Source of the DNA: Acidobacteriota bacterium
GTDB lineage: Bacteria; Acidobacteriota; Vicinamibacteria; Vicinamibacterales; UBA8438
Reading direction: 5' to 3'
Length of the DNA stretch: 45,936 nucleotides
NCBI GenBank assembly: GCA_009861545.1
Contig: VXME01000032.1
Span: forward strand, 1 to 45,936
The notes below the pieces were generated by a model. It saw nothing but the letters and a program-made list of their open reading frames with translations. It ran no database searches and was not told the DNA's origin. Below, one piece after another: positions 26,305-34,928 of this stretch. Made by a program: the position numbers and the translations under genes. Each line of letters starts with the position of its first letter. Positions within the stretch are counted from its first letter, which is position 1.

Positions 26305-27459
26305 ATGAGAATCACCACGTTGCTCACCGTAGTTGCCGTCGCCGGCTTGCTGGTCGGCGGGACGGCGCAGGATGCCGCCGCCCAGGAAGCGGAGCAGTTC
26401 CGGGCCGCCGACTTCGAGTACGGCTCGCGCTTCGAGCTGCCGGACGGCACGACCGCCCAGATCTGGAACCCGGCGAAGGCCAAGCTCGTCGCGGGCGGGC
26501 CGATGATCGGCGGCACGGTGCGCGCCACCGACCCGCGCACGTACTGCGCGATGGCCGCGGCCGGCTACGACTTCGTCTGGGTGGAGATGCAGCACGAGTC
26601 CATCTCGTGGGAGCAGGTCTCCCGGATGTGGCGCACCTGTCCGGGACCCGCCGCCCCCGGCGCGCGCGTGGCGTATGCCGACGAGCGCGAGATCCAGCAC
26701 GCCACCGACATGGGCGCGCTGGTCATCGTGGTGCCGACCGTCGACAGCGTCGAAGAGGCGCAGGCCGCGGTCGACTGGACCTACTTCCCCCCGATCGGCC
26801 GGCGGAGCGCGGGCGGCGGCCAGGGCGCGGGCGAGTTGTGGAACCAGGTGCCCGGCGGCTACCGGCAGACCTACAACGACAACGTGGTGCTGATCCTGAT
26901 GATCGAGACCCTCGAGGGCGTGGAAGCCTCGCGCGAGATCGCGCAGATCCCGGGCGTCACGGGGCTGTTCGCGGCCAGCGGCGACCTCGGCAACTTCTCC
27001 GGCTACGGCGAGGGCGATCCGGAGTACGAGGCGCTGATCACCGAGGTGCGCGACGCGGCCCTCGACGCCGGCATCCACGCCTGCGCGCCGCTGCGCTGGG
27101 CCAACCGGGCGTCGTTCACCTGCTTCCAGGCGGGTACCGAGGCGGCGAACATCAGCCGCGGCGCCGCGGCCGAGATCCAGCAGGCCAACGAGGTGTTCGG
27201 CGCCACCGGCGGCGGCGCCCCGGGCGAGCGCTCCGGCGCGGCCGGGCTGCTCGCCGAGCTGACCGCCCAGTGCGGCTCGATCACCTACGAGGACGACTGC
27301 TACGCGGCGGTCCGCAACGCGGCCGGCGCGGCCGGCGACCTGTCCGACGACGAGCAGGCGCAGATCGTGCGCCGTCTGCGCGAGGTCATGGGCAACAACC
27401 CGAACCAGGCGGGCCGGATCGGCGAGATCGCCGCCGAGGCGGGCCTGTCGGTCCAGTAG
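26305..27459 (+). CDS. Exported HpcH/HpaI-type aldolase
   Basis: A 384-residue protein with a clear signal peptide (LLTVVAVAGLLVGGTAQDAAAQ, cleavage near 27), followed by a class II HpcH/HpaI aldolase/citrate-lyase-type barrel: FVWVEMQHESIS (His97), IVVPTVDSVEEAQ, LILMIETLEGVEAS (metal Glu201) and FAASGDLGNFSG (metal Asp227). The cytoplasmic relatives cleave hydroxy-oxo acids to pyruvate and an aldehyde using a divalent metal. A periplasmic form is unusual. An extra C-terminal region of about 95 residues (from SRGAAAEIQQANEVFG) carries Cys pairs (CGSITYEDDC) and has no match I recognise. Good ribosome site GAGGA. Possibly linked to the neighbouring exported oxidases. Confidence 0.85.
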   Translation: MRITTLLTVVAVAGLLVGGTAQDAAAQEAEQFRAADFEYGSRFELPDGTTAQIWNPAKAKLVAGGPMIGGTVRATDPRTYCAMAAAGYDFVWVEMQHESISWEQVSRMWRTCPGPAAPGARVAYADEREIQHATDMGALVIVVPTVDSVEEAQAAVDWTYFPPIGRRSAGGGQGAGELWNQVPGGYRQTYNDNVVLILMIETLEGVEASREIAQIPGVTGLFAASGDLGNFSGYGEGDPEYEALITEVRDAALDAGIHACAPLRWANRASFTCFQAGTEAANISRGAAAEIQQANEVFGATGGGAPGERSGAAGLLAELTAQCGSITYEDDCYAAVRNAAGAAGDLSDDEQAQIVRRLREVMGNNPNQAGRIGEIAAEAGLSVQ

Positions 27460-27642
27460 TCCGCGGCGCGCGGCGGCCCTTCGACGAGCGCAGGGGGCCG
27501 TGACGCGCCAACCCCCCGCAAGTCCGGCGCCGGATGCCTGAACAGGGTGTCCGGCGCCGGTCGCATTCGACACGCGCCCACGGCACATTCCTCCGGCACC
27601 CGCTCGCGGCTTCACCGGGCGCCCGTCCCGGGCGGCTGGGCG

Positions 27643-29037
27643 CTATCTCTCGGCCGCGGCGCGCCGGCGTTGCTCGCCGACGAGCCGCGGCAGGGCATCG
27701 ACCGCGTACAACGGCAGCGACAGGATGCGCACCGTCACCGGCTGCGTTCCTTCCGCAACGCGGATGGTGTGGCGCACCGTCTGCAGGCTGGGCGGGTTGG
27801 CGTCGAACCGTACCGCGAGCGGCGGCCGTTTCTCGTGCGCGAACTGCAAGAGCGATTTCAACGAGCCGCTGCTCCCCGCCTTGACCTCGATCGGCACCAT
27901 CCAGTCGCCGTGCGAGACGACGTAGTCGACCTCGGCGTTGCCCCTGCGTGCATTGCGCAGCCAGTAGTGGAGCGCCGGCGGCTGCTCCCCGCCGTTCAAT
28001 CCGATGAGTTGCTGTCCGACGTACTGCTCGGCGATGCCCCCCTCGTTCACGAGGCGAACCGCATCCATGGCCTCGATGCCGGTCGGATCGAGGCCGCAGA
28101 CGTGGTTCATCAACCCCACGTCCATGAACAGCAGCTTGCCGGTGCGGCGGCCGGCGTCGGCGCCCAGCGGGAGCCCGGCGCAGTTGCTGTGGGAAACGCG
28201 ATGGCAGACGCGCGCCTTGACCAGCAGCTCGACGGCCTGGCCGACCTCGGCGGCGCGCGCGTCCGGGTCGAGGCGGCGGTAGCTCACGGGATGTCCGACC
28301 GTGCGCGGCACGGTGCGGAACAGCCGCTGCAACCGGCCGAGCTGGGCCCCCCGCGCATACTTGGCGAAGTCGTCTTCGTAGGTCGATGCGATGGACCGGT
28401 GGACGGCGGCCACCTCCAGCGGCGACCCCGACTCGCAGTGCGCCTGCACGGCTTCGGGCAATCCGCCCACCAGCAGGTACTCCCGCAGCCGGCGTGACAG
28501 CCGGCGGTGCACGGCGTCGGCAGACGGCGCGTCCGGATCCGCGGCGGCGGCCTCCTCCGACACCTCCGGGTCGGCGGCGGCCAGGAACTCGCGGAACGTC
28601 ATCGGTCCCAGGTGCAAGTACTCGATGCGTCCGACGGGCATCGAGAACCCATGGTCGGCGAGCGTGAACTCCAGCAACGATCCGGCCGCCGCCACCGGCA
28701 GGTTCGGCCGGTCCTCGTAGAGGTAGCGCAGCGCCGGCAGCGCATGCGGCGTCGCCTGCACCTCGTCCAGAAACAGCAGCGCCCCGTCCAGCCGCACACC
28801 GCCGAGCGCCTCCAGCTCCCGCAGGATGCGCCCGGTGTCCAGACTCTCGAACACCCGGTCGAGGTAGAGATGCCGCTCCAGGTTCACCTCGCACAGCGCG
28901 AGCCCGGCCGCCGCCGCGAATTGCCGGACTAGGGTCGTCTTCCCGACCTGCCGTGCGCCGCGCAGCACCAGCGGCTTGCGGCGCGGGGCCTTCAGCCAAC
29001 CGTGCAACGTCTCTTCCGCGAATCGCTTCATGTTCAA
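27643..29037 (-). CDS. AAA ATPase with DUF4143 domain
   Basis: A 464-residue protein: N-terminal AAA_14 ATPase with Walker A GARQVGKTT (27-35) and Walker B ALLFLDEVQ, FREFL box, then a DUF4143 C-terminal region with AEVDYVV...VPIEVKAG, a PD-(D/E)xK-like arrangement. The family is widespread in bacteria and archaea, often in genome islands; it may be a nucleic-acid-acting or toxin-like enzyme but is uncharacterised. It starts at ATG 29037 (an ATG two codons later is equivalent). An unusually AT-rich region with an imperfect inverted repeat lies immediately upstream. No partner gene. Confidence 0.88.
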   Translation of the reverse strand: MNMKRFAEETLHGWLKAPRRKPLVLRGARQVGKTTLVRQFAAAAGLALCEVNLERHLYLDRVFESLDTGRILRELEALGGVRLDGALLFLDEVQATPHALPALRYLYEDRPNLPVAAAGSLLEFTLADHGFSMPVGRIEYLHLGPMTFREFLAAADPEVSEEAAAADPDAPSADAVHRRLSRRLREYLLVGGLPEAVQAHCESGSPLEVAAVHRSIASTYEDDFAKYARGAQLGRLQRLFRTVPRTVGHPVSYRRLDPDARAAEVGQAVELLVKARVCHRVSHSNCAGLPLGADAGRRTGKLLFMDVGLMNHVCGLDPTGIEAMDAVRLVNEGGIAEQYVGQQLIGLNGGEQPPALHYWLRNARRGNAEVDYVVSHGDWMVPIEVKAGSSGSLKSLLQFAHEKRPPLAVRFDANPPSLQTVRHTIRVAEGTQPVTVRILSLPLYAVDALPRLVGEQRRRAAAER

Positions 29038-29083
29038 ACAGACGTCTAAAATATCAAATATATCGACTTAAAATACATCTGTT
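29037..29083. promoter_or_regulatory. AT-rich promoter/operator region with imperfect inverted repeat
   Basis: AACAGACGT (29037-29045) and ACATCTGTT (29075-29083) are inverted repeats with one mismatch, enclosing a 29-base AT-rich core in a genome region of about two-thirds GC. It sits at the start of the AAA/DUF4143 gene, so it is a good candidate for that gene's promoter with an operator. Confidence 0.4.
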
Positions 29084-29119
29084 CTAGCAAGGAACACGTG
29101 CAATCGAACCGCTGGAGGC

Positions 29120-29230
29120 TCAGTCGGACGGTTCCGCCAATTCGTGCGGGCGCACCATCTCGACGACCCGCTGGTTCCCCTGGCGCGCCAGGGCGTACGG
29201 GGGCACGTCGACACAACATCACTCGGCCCG
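29120..29230 (-). pseudogene. Possible C-terminal gene remnant
   Basis: A minus-strand frame reads DVPPYALARQGNQRVVEMVR then PHELAEPSD and a stop at 29120. It looks like a real protein end, but there is no upstream coding sequence in the same frame. I cannot name the family. Confidence 0.2.
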
Positions 29231-29277
29231 CAACGCCGCGGCCGGATTCGGCCGTTCCTCGATTTCTACACTTCTGG

Positions 29278-29296
29278 TGGTGTATCATGTACACCA
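29278..29296. promoter_or_regulatory. Operator-like palindrome of the second VapBC operon
   Basis: A perfect 7-base inverted repeat TGGTGTA / TACACCA with a 5-base spacer (TCATG) covers 29278-29296 and overlaps the first possible antitoxin ATG (29287); the preferred ATG starts at its last base. Position and symmetry fit an autoregulatory VapB site. Confidence 0.65.
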
Positions 29297-29520
29297 TGCG
29301 AACCAACATCGTGCTGGACGACGCCCTGGTTCGGCGGGCGATGAAGCTGACCGGCGCGCGGACCAAGCGCGAGGTCGTGCACGTGGCGCTCACCAGCCTC
29401 GTCGAGAGCCGCTCCCGCAAGAACCTGCTGGAGCTGGCCGGAACGCTGGAGTTCGCACCGGACTTCGATCACAAGGCGCTGCGCGGATTGCGCGGCGATG
29501 CCGACCGTGTTGATCGTTGA
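29296..29520 (+). CDS. vapB: VapB-family antitoxin
   Basis: A 74-residue antitoxin: MRTNIVLDDALVRRAMKLTG then TKREVVHVALTSLV, the ribbon-helix-helix N-terminus of the common VapB family, and a C-terminal toxin-binding tail. I chose the ATG at 29296 because the family typically begins MRTN; an ATG at 29287 would add MYT. The stop overlaps the vapC start by 23 bases. It should bind the palindrome over its own start and neutralise the PIN toxin. Confidence 0.9.
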   Translation: MRTNIVLDDALVRRAMKLTGARTKREVVHVALTSLVESRSRKNLLELAGTLEFAPDFDHKALRGLRGDADRVDR

Positions 29521-29899
29521 CACATCGCTCTGGATCGACGTGCTGCGCAACGCGGACAAGCGGGGCGCGCTCGAAGCAGCGATCAGTGGAGACGATGTCT
29601 TTCTCACCCGCTTCACGCAGATCGAGCTCCTCGCGGGCGCCCCGCGCGAGGAGCAGTGGCACCGGCTGGCGACCTATCTCGACGGGCAGCGCTACCTGGA
29701 GCCCGAGCCCGACACCTGGCGGCAGGCGGCGCGGACCTTCTTCGAGCTGCACCGTCTCGGAACGCCCGCGCACAGCCCCATCGACTGCTGCATCGCCGAG
29801 ATTGCGATCGCGCACAAGGCGCTGCTGCTCCACCACGACCAGGACTTCGGACTCATCGCGGCGCTGCGCCCGCTGCAGGAACGCTGGCTGGAGCTGTAG
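29498..29899 (+). CDS. vapC: VapC-family PIN-domain toxin
   Basis: A 133-residue PIN ribonuclease with the normal acidic set: Asp8 in VDTSLWIDVL, Glu43 in QIELLAG, Asp96 in SPIDCCIAEIA and Asp114/116 in HHDQDFGLIA. VapC toxins cleave tRNA or rRNA using Mg2+. In contrast to the PIN protein at 1704, no catalytic residue is changed. It is coupled to vapB by a 23-base overlap. The 260 bases after it, up to the TonB receptor, look non-coding. Confidence 0.92.
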   Translation: MPTVLIVDTSLWIDVLRNADKRGALEAAISGDDVFLTRFTQIELLAGAPREEQWHRLATYLDGQRYLEPEPDTWRQAARTFFELHRLGTPAHSPIDCCIAEIAIAHKALLLHHDQDFGLIAALRPLQERWLEL

Positions 29900-30160
29900 T
29901 CGAGCGTTGACGCCGGCGGCAGCCACGACCCCGCCGCGGTGGCTGATCTCGTCGCCGGCGAGTCCGCGCACGCCCGCATCCTCTCTATCCGGAAGGTAGC
30001 CGAGTCGAACGGCCGAGTGGCCCGGCAGGCGCACCGACCGGGGTTGGCGTTTTCTACGCCCCCTCCCGTTCTGTACGCGCCTGCACGAAAATTCGAAACG
30101 AGCGATGATGGGTACACACGCTTCCGAACGGGAAGTTCGCTTCGGAAGGGGAGGATTGGA

Positions 30161-33103
30161 ATGCCATCGAGAGTGCTCGCATCGGGGGTCGGTCTTGCGC
30201 TGGCCCTCACGTTCGCGCCCGGTGCTTTCGGGCAGGGCCGCCAGACCGGCGCCATCGGCGGCGCCGCCGTCGATTCGCAGGGACTCTCGCTTCCCGGCGT
30301 CACCGTCACCGTGAGCTCACCGTCCCTGCAGGGGACACGAACCGCCGTCACCGACATCAACGGCAACTATTCGCTGCCGCAGCTCCCGCCGGGAGCCTAC
30401 TCGGTGGTGTTCACGCTGTCCGGCTTCGACGACGTCGAGGAGGAGGCGACCGTCCCGCTCGGCGGCGAGGTGGGCGTCAACGCCGTCCTGGCGCCGGCCG
30501 GCGTGACCGAGATGGTGCAGGTGGTGGGCGTGGTCCCGGCGGAGATCCAGACCACGGAGACCGCCTCGAACATGGTGGTCGACGAAGTGAACGCGTTGCC
30601 GATGGGCCGCTCGCCGTTCGCCATCGCCGCGGTGCAGCCCGGTTTGAATACGAACACGCCCAACGGGGGCCAGCTCGCGGTCAACGGCTCGTTCGCCTAC
30701 GACAACGTCTACCTGATCGACGGCGTGGACACGAACGACAACCTCTTCGGGACCTCGAACAGCCTCTACGTCGCCGACGCGATCGAAGAGACGCAGGTCC
30801 TCACCTCCGGAATCTCCGCCGAGTACGGGCGGTTCTCCGGCGGTGTGGTCAACGTCATCACGAAGAGCGGCGGCAACACCTTCTCGGGCAGTTGGCGGAC
30901 GAACTACGACAACCCGACCTGGGAAGGGCTCAACCCCTACGAGGTCGAGAACGAAGTGGAGCGGGAGGACGTCCTGAACCAGACGCACGAGGCGACGCTG
31001 GGAGGCCCGATCGCGCGCGACCGCCTCTGGTTCTTCACCTCGTACCGCCGGGCCCGGACCACCGACAGCGACAGCTTCGGGCAGACCGGCATCTCGTACA
31101 GCGAGCGGGCCAACAACGACCGGAACCAGATCAAGCTGACCGCGACGCTCGCGCCGGGGCACACGCTCTCCGGCCAGTACATGCGGAACTACACGGCCCA
31201 GTTCGGCCGTCCCTCGTTCTCGGCGTTCAGCATCACGCCCGACGTGCTGAACGACGCGACGCGGCCGAACGACCTGTACGTGACGACCTGGCGCGGCGGC
31301 GTCAGCCGCAACGTCTTCGCCGAGGCGCAGGTGTCGCAGAAGCGGTTCGGCTTCCGGGGGGGCGGCGGCAGCGAGACCGCCATCGGGCACTCGCCGTTCA
31401 TCACCCTGACGCAGGAGCTGGGGCACTACAACGCACCCTATTTCGATGCGACCGACCCCGAGGATCGCAACAACCTGCAGGTGACCGGCAACGTCACGTG
31501 GTACCGCGGCACCGAGCGGTTCGGTTCGCACAACGTGAAGGTCGGTTTCGAAAGCTACCGGTCCACGCGCACCGGCGGCAACTCGCAGACGTCGACCGGC
31601 TACGTCTTCGACGCCGACTACAAGGTGGACGCCAACGGCGATCCGGTCCTCGTGAACAACCGGCTGACCCCGGTGTTCTCCCCCTTCGAGTCGCTCATCG
31701 AGAACTGGATCCCCTCGCGCGGCGCGCGGATCGACATCAACACGTCGTCGTTCTTCATCAACGACAACTGGTCGCTCAACGACCACTTCTCGTTCAACCT
31801 GGGCCTGCGCGGCGAGTACGTCTCGAGCGAGGCGACGCCGGGCGACATCACGACCGTCGACACGCGGGCCATCGTTCCGCGCCTGGCCGCCTCGTACGAC
31901 CCGCTCGGCGACGGCCGCTACTCGATTCAGGCGACCTACAGCCAGTACTCCGGGAAGTACAGCGAGGCGCAGTTCGCCGAGAACACCAACGTCGGCAACC
32001 CGAGCCTGCTGCTGGGTGTCTACACCGGGCCGCCGCACGAGTGCCCGGGCCTGCCGAACGCCACCGCGCTCGACTGCCCGGGTCTCGACCCGGCCAACTA
32101 CTTCACCGTCCTGGGCCGCTTCCCGACGCAGAACGTCTTCACCGGTGAACGCCTCAATTCGCCCGTCACCGAGGAGTTCACGCTGTCGACCGGCGCCACG
32201 CTCGGCAGACGCGGGCACTTCCAGGTGACCTACGTCCGACGCCGCGCCCGCAGCTTCGTGGAGGATTACCAGGACCTGACGACGGGAACGACGGTGCTGA
32301 CGGATCCGGACACCGGGGACGAGTACGGCGAGTTCACGAACAAGTTCTACCGGAACCCCGGCGACCTGGGGGACGATCCCGACGTTCTGCAGCGGAACTA
32401 CGACGGACTGCAGTTCGAGACGCGTTACCAGTTGTTCGACGACCTGCTGCTGAACGGATCCTGGACGACCCAACTCCGCAACGAGGGGAACTTCGACGGC
32501 GAGGGCACCAACACGCCCGGCGTCTCGTCGGTCTACGGCGACTGGCCCGAGATTTCGCCGGCGGACCGGTTCTACCCCTGGGGCCGCCTCGACGACTACC
32601 AGAAGCAACGGGTGCGCGTCTGGGGCATCTATACCCTCGGCGTGGGATCGTTCGGCAATCTCGACATCGGCGCCTTCTGGCGCTACGACTCGGCGGAGAA
32701 CTACAGCCTGGCGTCGAGCAGCTTCCGCGTGACGCCGGAGCAGCAGGCGATTCTCGACGAGCTCGGCTACATCGACGGTCCGTCCTCGCGCACGCTCTAC
32801 TACTCGGACGGGCGCGGGTCCGAGCTCTACAACGGCTCCGGCCGGTTCGACCTGTCGCTGCACTACGACATCCCCGTCTGGCGGCGCCTGCGGCCGTGGG
32901 TGAAGATCGAGTGGTACAACCTGACGAACAACGACAAGCTGCTCTACTTCAACACTACGGTCCGGCCCGATTTCGACGGCCCGCTGGACGCACTCGGGAT
33001 CCCGACCGCGTACATCGAGGGAGACCGCTTCGGCGAAGCGACCGCGGCCGGCGACTACCGTTCCGCCCGGTCGTTCCTGATCGCCTGGGGCTTCCGCTTC
33101 TAG
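30161..33103 (+). CDS. TonB-dependent receptor with carboxypeptidase-like regulatory domain (Oar-like)
   Basis: A 980-residue outer-membrane receptor. Signal peptide to about residue 25 (LTFAPGAFGQ), a CarboxypepD_reg-like beta-sandwich (GAAVDSQGLSLPGVTVTV ... DINGNYSLPQLPPGAYSVVF), a plug domain with YLIDGVDTNDNLF and SAEYGRFSGGVVNVITKSGG, then a long beta-barrel ending in an aromatic (FLIAWGFRF). It is of the Oar type common in Acidobacteria. Such receptors import large or scarce molecules with TonB energy. The ATG at 30161 follows a GGGGAGG site. The Tat-exported hydrolase gene starts 36 bases downstream, pointing to uptake and processing of the same compound. Confidence 0.92.
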   Translation: MPSRVLASGVGLALALTFAPGAFGQGRQTGAIGGAAVDSQGLSLPGVTVTVSSPSLQGTRTAVTDINGNYSLPQLPPGAYSVVFTLSGFDDVEEEATVPLGGEVGVNAVLAPAGVTEMVQVVGVVPAEIQTTETASNMVVDEVNALPMGRSPFAIAAVQPGLNTNTPNGGQLAVNGSFAYDNVYLIDGVDTNDNLFGTSNSLYVADAIEETQVLTSGISAEYGRFSGGVVNVITKSGGNTFSGSWRTNYDNPTWEGLNPYEVENEVEREDVLNQTHEATLGGPIARDRLWFFTSYRRARTTDSDSFGQTGISYSERANNDRNQIKLTATLAPGHTLSGQYMRNYTAQFGRPSFSAFSITPDVLNDATRPNDLYVTTWRGGVSRNVFAEAQVSQKRFGFRGGGGSETAIGHSPFITLTQELGHYNAPYFDATDPEDRNNLQVTGNVTWYRGTERFGSHNVKVGFESYRSTRTGGNSQTSTGYVFDADYKVDANGDPVLVNNRLTPVFSPFESLIENWIPSRGARIDINTSSFFINDNWSLNDHFSFNLGLRGEYVSSEATPGDITTVDTRAIVPRLAASYDPLGDGRYSIQATYSQYSGKYSEAQFAENTNVGNPSLLLGVYTGPPHECPGLPNATALDCPGLDPANYFTVLGRFPTQNVFTGERLNSPVTEEFTLSTGATLGRRGHFQVTYVRRRARSFVEDYQDLTTGTTVLTDPDTGDEYGEFTNKFYRNPGDLGDDPDVLQRNYDGLQFETRYQLFDDLLLNGSWTTQLRNEGNFDGEGTNTPGVSSVYGDWPEISPADRFYPWGRLDDYQKQRVRVWGIYTLGVGSFGNLDIGAFWRYDSAENYSLASSSFRVTPEQQAILDELGYIDGPSSRTLYYSDGRGSELYNGSGRFDLSLHYDIPVWRRLRPWVKIEWYNLTNNDKLLYFNTTVRPDFDGPLDALGIPTAYIEGDRFGEATAAGDYRSARSFLIAWGFRF

Positions 33104-33139
33104 ACTGGTCCCGCTACCCAAGGAAGGAGCGCCGCCGCC

Positions 33140-34261
33140 TTGCCTGACCGCCACGAGAACCACGCCGCCCGCACCGTCGCCCCGGCATCCCCATCGCGCC
33201 GCCGCTTCCTGCGGGAAACGGCGGCCGCGCTTGCCGCGGCGCCCTTCGTCCGCCCGGCGTTCGCCCTCGGGCAGCCCGCCGTGCGCCCGGCGCCCGGCCT
33301 GCCGGCGCCGCACTTCGTCACCACCAACGGGATCAGGATGGCGGTGTACGAACGGGGCGAGGGCCTGCCGGTGGTCTTCGTGCACGGCTTCCCGGAGCTG
33401 GCGTACTCGTGGCGCAACCAGTTCCGCTCCTACCCGGCGGCCGGCCTGCGGGCCATCGCCCCGGACATGCGCGGCTACGGGCTGACCGACCGGCCCGCGG
33501 AGGTCGACGGGTACGCCATCCCGAGCCTCTGCGCGGACCTGGTCGGCCTGCTCGACGCCCTCGACATCGAGCGCGCGCTGTTCTGCGGCCACGATTGGGG
33601 CGGCGCGGCGGTCTGGACCATGCCGCGGCTCTACCCGGACCGGGTGCTCGGCGTCATCGGCGTGAACACGCCGGCGTTCGGCGGACAGGCGCCAAGCGCG
33701 CCGGCCGAGGAGCCGCTGATCGTCTTCACCGAGAACTACTACGCCACCACGTTCCTGGAGCCGGGCCGGGCCGAGGCGGTCTTCTCCCGCGACGTGCGGC
33801 GGGCGCTGGAGATGATCTTCCGCCGGGGATGGTACTGGGACGTCGAGAACATGCGCGGCTACCCGCCCGACTCGGCCGAGAAGACGATGGACATGCTGCG
33901 GATGATCGAGGAGGACAACTACCGGGGGGAGCTCATCCTGCCCGCCGACGTCCTCGACTACTGGGTGGAGACCTTCGAGGCGACCGGGTTCACCGGCGGG
34001 CTCAACTACTACCGGGCGAACATCGGCCGCGGCGGCGGGACGCCCCGGCCGACCGGCGACATCGACGTCCCCTGCCTCTACGTCGGCGCGGAGAACGACA
34101 CGATCCTGCGTCCCTCGTCGTCCGACGCCATGCCGTCGTTCATTCCCGACCTCGAGCGCCGCGTCATCGCCGACTGCGGCCACTGGACGCAGCAGGAGCA
34201 GCCGGAGGAGTTCGACCGGCTGACGCTCGACTGGATCCGCCGCAAGTTCCGTTCAGCATGA
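33140..34261 (+). CDS. Tat-exported epoxide-hydrolase-like alpha/beta hydrolase
   Basis: A 373-residue protein. The N-terminus carries a twin-arginine signal (SRRRFLRETAAALAAAPFV, about 19-37). The catalytic domain has HGFPE, nucleophile Asp in CGHDWGGAAV, the epoxide-opening Tyr candidate in GGLNYYRANIG, acid Asp in ENDTIL, and His in CGHWTQQE. The HGFPE / GHDWGG pair is characteristic of epoxide hydrolases and haloalkane dehalogenases; the Tyr and the HGxP oxyanion motif favour epoxide hydrolase. TTG start at 33140 with AAGGAGC eight to nine bases upstream. Probably one operon with the TonB receptor. Confidence 0.85.
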   Translation: MPDRHENHAARTVAPASPSRRRFLRETAAALAAAPFVRPAFALGQPAVRPAPGLPAPHFVTTNGIRMAVYERGEGLPVVFVHGFPELAYSWRNQFRSYPAAGLRAIAPDMRGYGLTDRPAEVDGYAIPSLCADLVGLLDALDIERALFCGHDWGGAAVWTMPRLYPDRVLGVIGVNTPAFGGQAPSAPAEEPLIVFTENYYATTFLEPGRAEAVFSRDVRRALEMIFRRGWYWDVENMRGYPPDSAEKTMDMLRMIEEDNYRGELILPADVLDYWVETFEATGFTGGLNYYRANIGRGGGTPRPTGDIDVPCLYVGAENDTILRPSSSDAMPSFIPDLERRVIADCGHWTQQEQPEEFDRLTLDWIRRKFRSA

Positions 34262-34519
34262 CGGGTGGAACCAAGCGCAGGAACGACGAGGCGGCGATCT
34301 GCCCGCCATGCTGCGGGAAATGGTCGGGGTGAATAGCCTCCAGGCAACCAACCAGGTGGCGACGCGGGAACTCGTGGCCATGCTGCGGGAGATGGCCGTC
34401 CGATCCCGGCCGACGTCGTCGACGTCCTCCCCGCCACCCTGCCCATCGAGCCGTTCGATCAGTCGCTGCAGCCGTTCGCGTTCGCGCAGGGCACGAGGTC
34501 CTGGGACGACGCGCGGAGG
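34262..34519. other. Intergenic stretch with short direct repeats
   Basis: No supported gene. ATGCTGCGGGAAATGGTC (34307) and ATGCTGCGGGAGATGGCC (34380) are near-identical repeats 73 bases apart; in one frame they read MLREM twice, which could be the last trace of a helical protein. Nothing else is recognisable. Confidence 0.3.
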
Positions 34520-34725
34520 TCACACGAGATCGTCCAACGGCACGTCCAGAGCGGTGGCGAGGCTCTTGAGCGCCTTCACCGATCCGGGCTTCACGCCGCG
34601 CTCGATGGCGGAGAGGTAGGAGCTTGGGATGCCCGCGGCGACGGCCAGCGAGCGGGCGGTCATGCCGCGGTGCGTGCGCCAGACGCGCACGGGGTGTTCC
34701 CCTTCGACAATGCGGCGTGGCTGGC
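34520..34725 (-). pseudogene. Truncated XRE-family helix-turn-helix (HigA/antitoxin-like) gene
   Basis: The minus strand encodes RRIVEGEHPVRVWRTHRG then TARSLAVAAGIPSSYLSAIE and KPGSVKALKSLATALDVPL, a clear C-terminal XRE helix-turn-helix of the type found in Phd/HigA-like antitoxins. The usual N-terminal half is not found in this frame; the upstream sequence reads as unrelated DNA. No good ATG or GTG with a ribosome site precedes it. Likely a broken antitoxin gene. No toxin gene is left nearby. Confidence 0.55.
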
Positions 34726-34928
34726 ACCGGCTCTTGCGCCACGGCGTCAGAGCTGCTCGCCCGCGTCCGCGGCGACAGGCCGTCACCCGGTTCGGCTCGA
34801 CGCGATCCGCATCGAGGAATCCCGCCGTTTCCCTCGCCGCGGCGGCGGGCGATATGATCGATGGGTTCGGCCACCACCGGTGCCGGCCGACGCCGCATCC
34901 ACCACCGACACTTTCCACGGAGCCTCCC

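Noticed and set aside
30317-34183. A 1,288-codon minus-strand frame opposite the TonB receptor and hydrolase
   Set aside because: The receptor frame has a signal peptide, plug and barrel features; the antisense product is low-complexity and has no recognisable domain.
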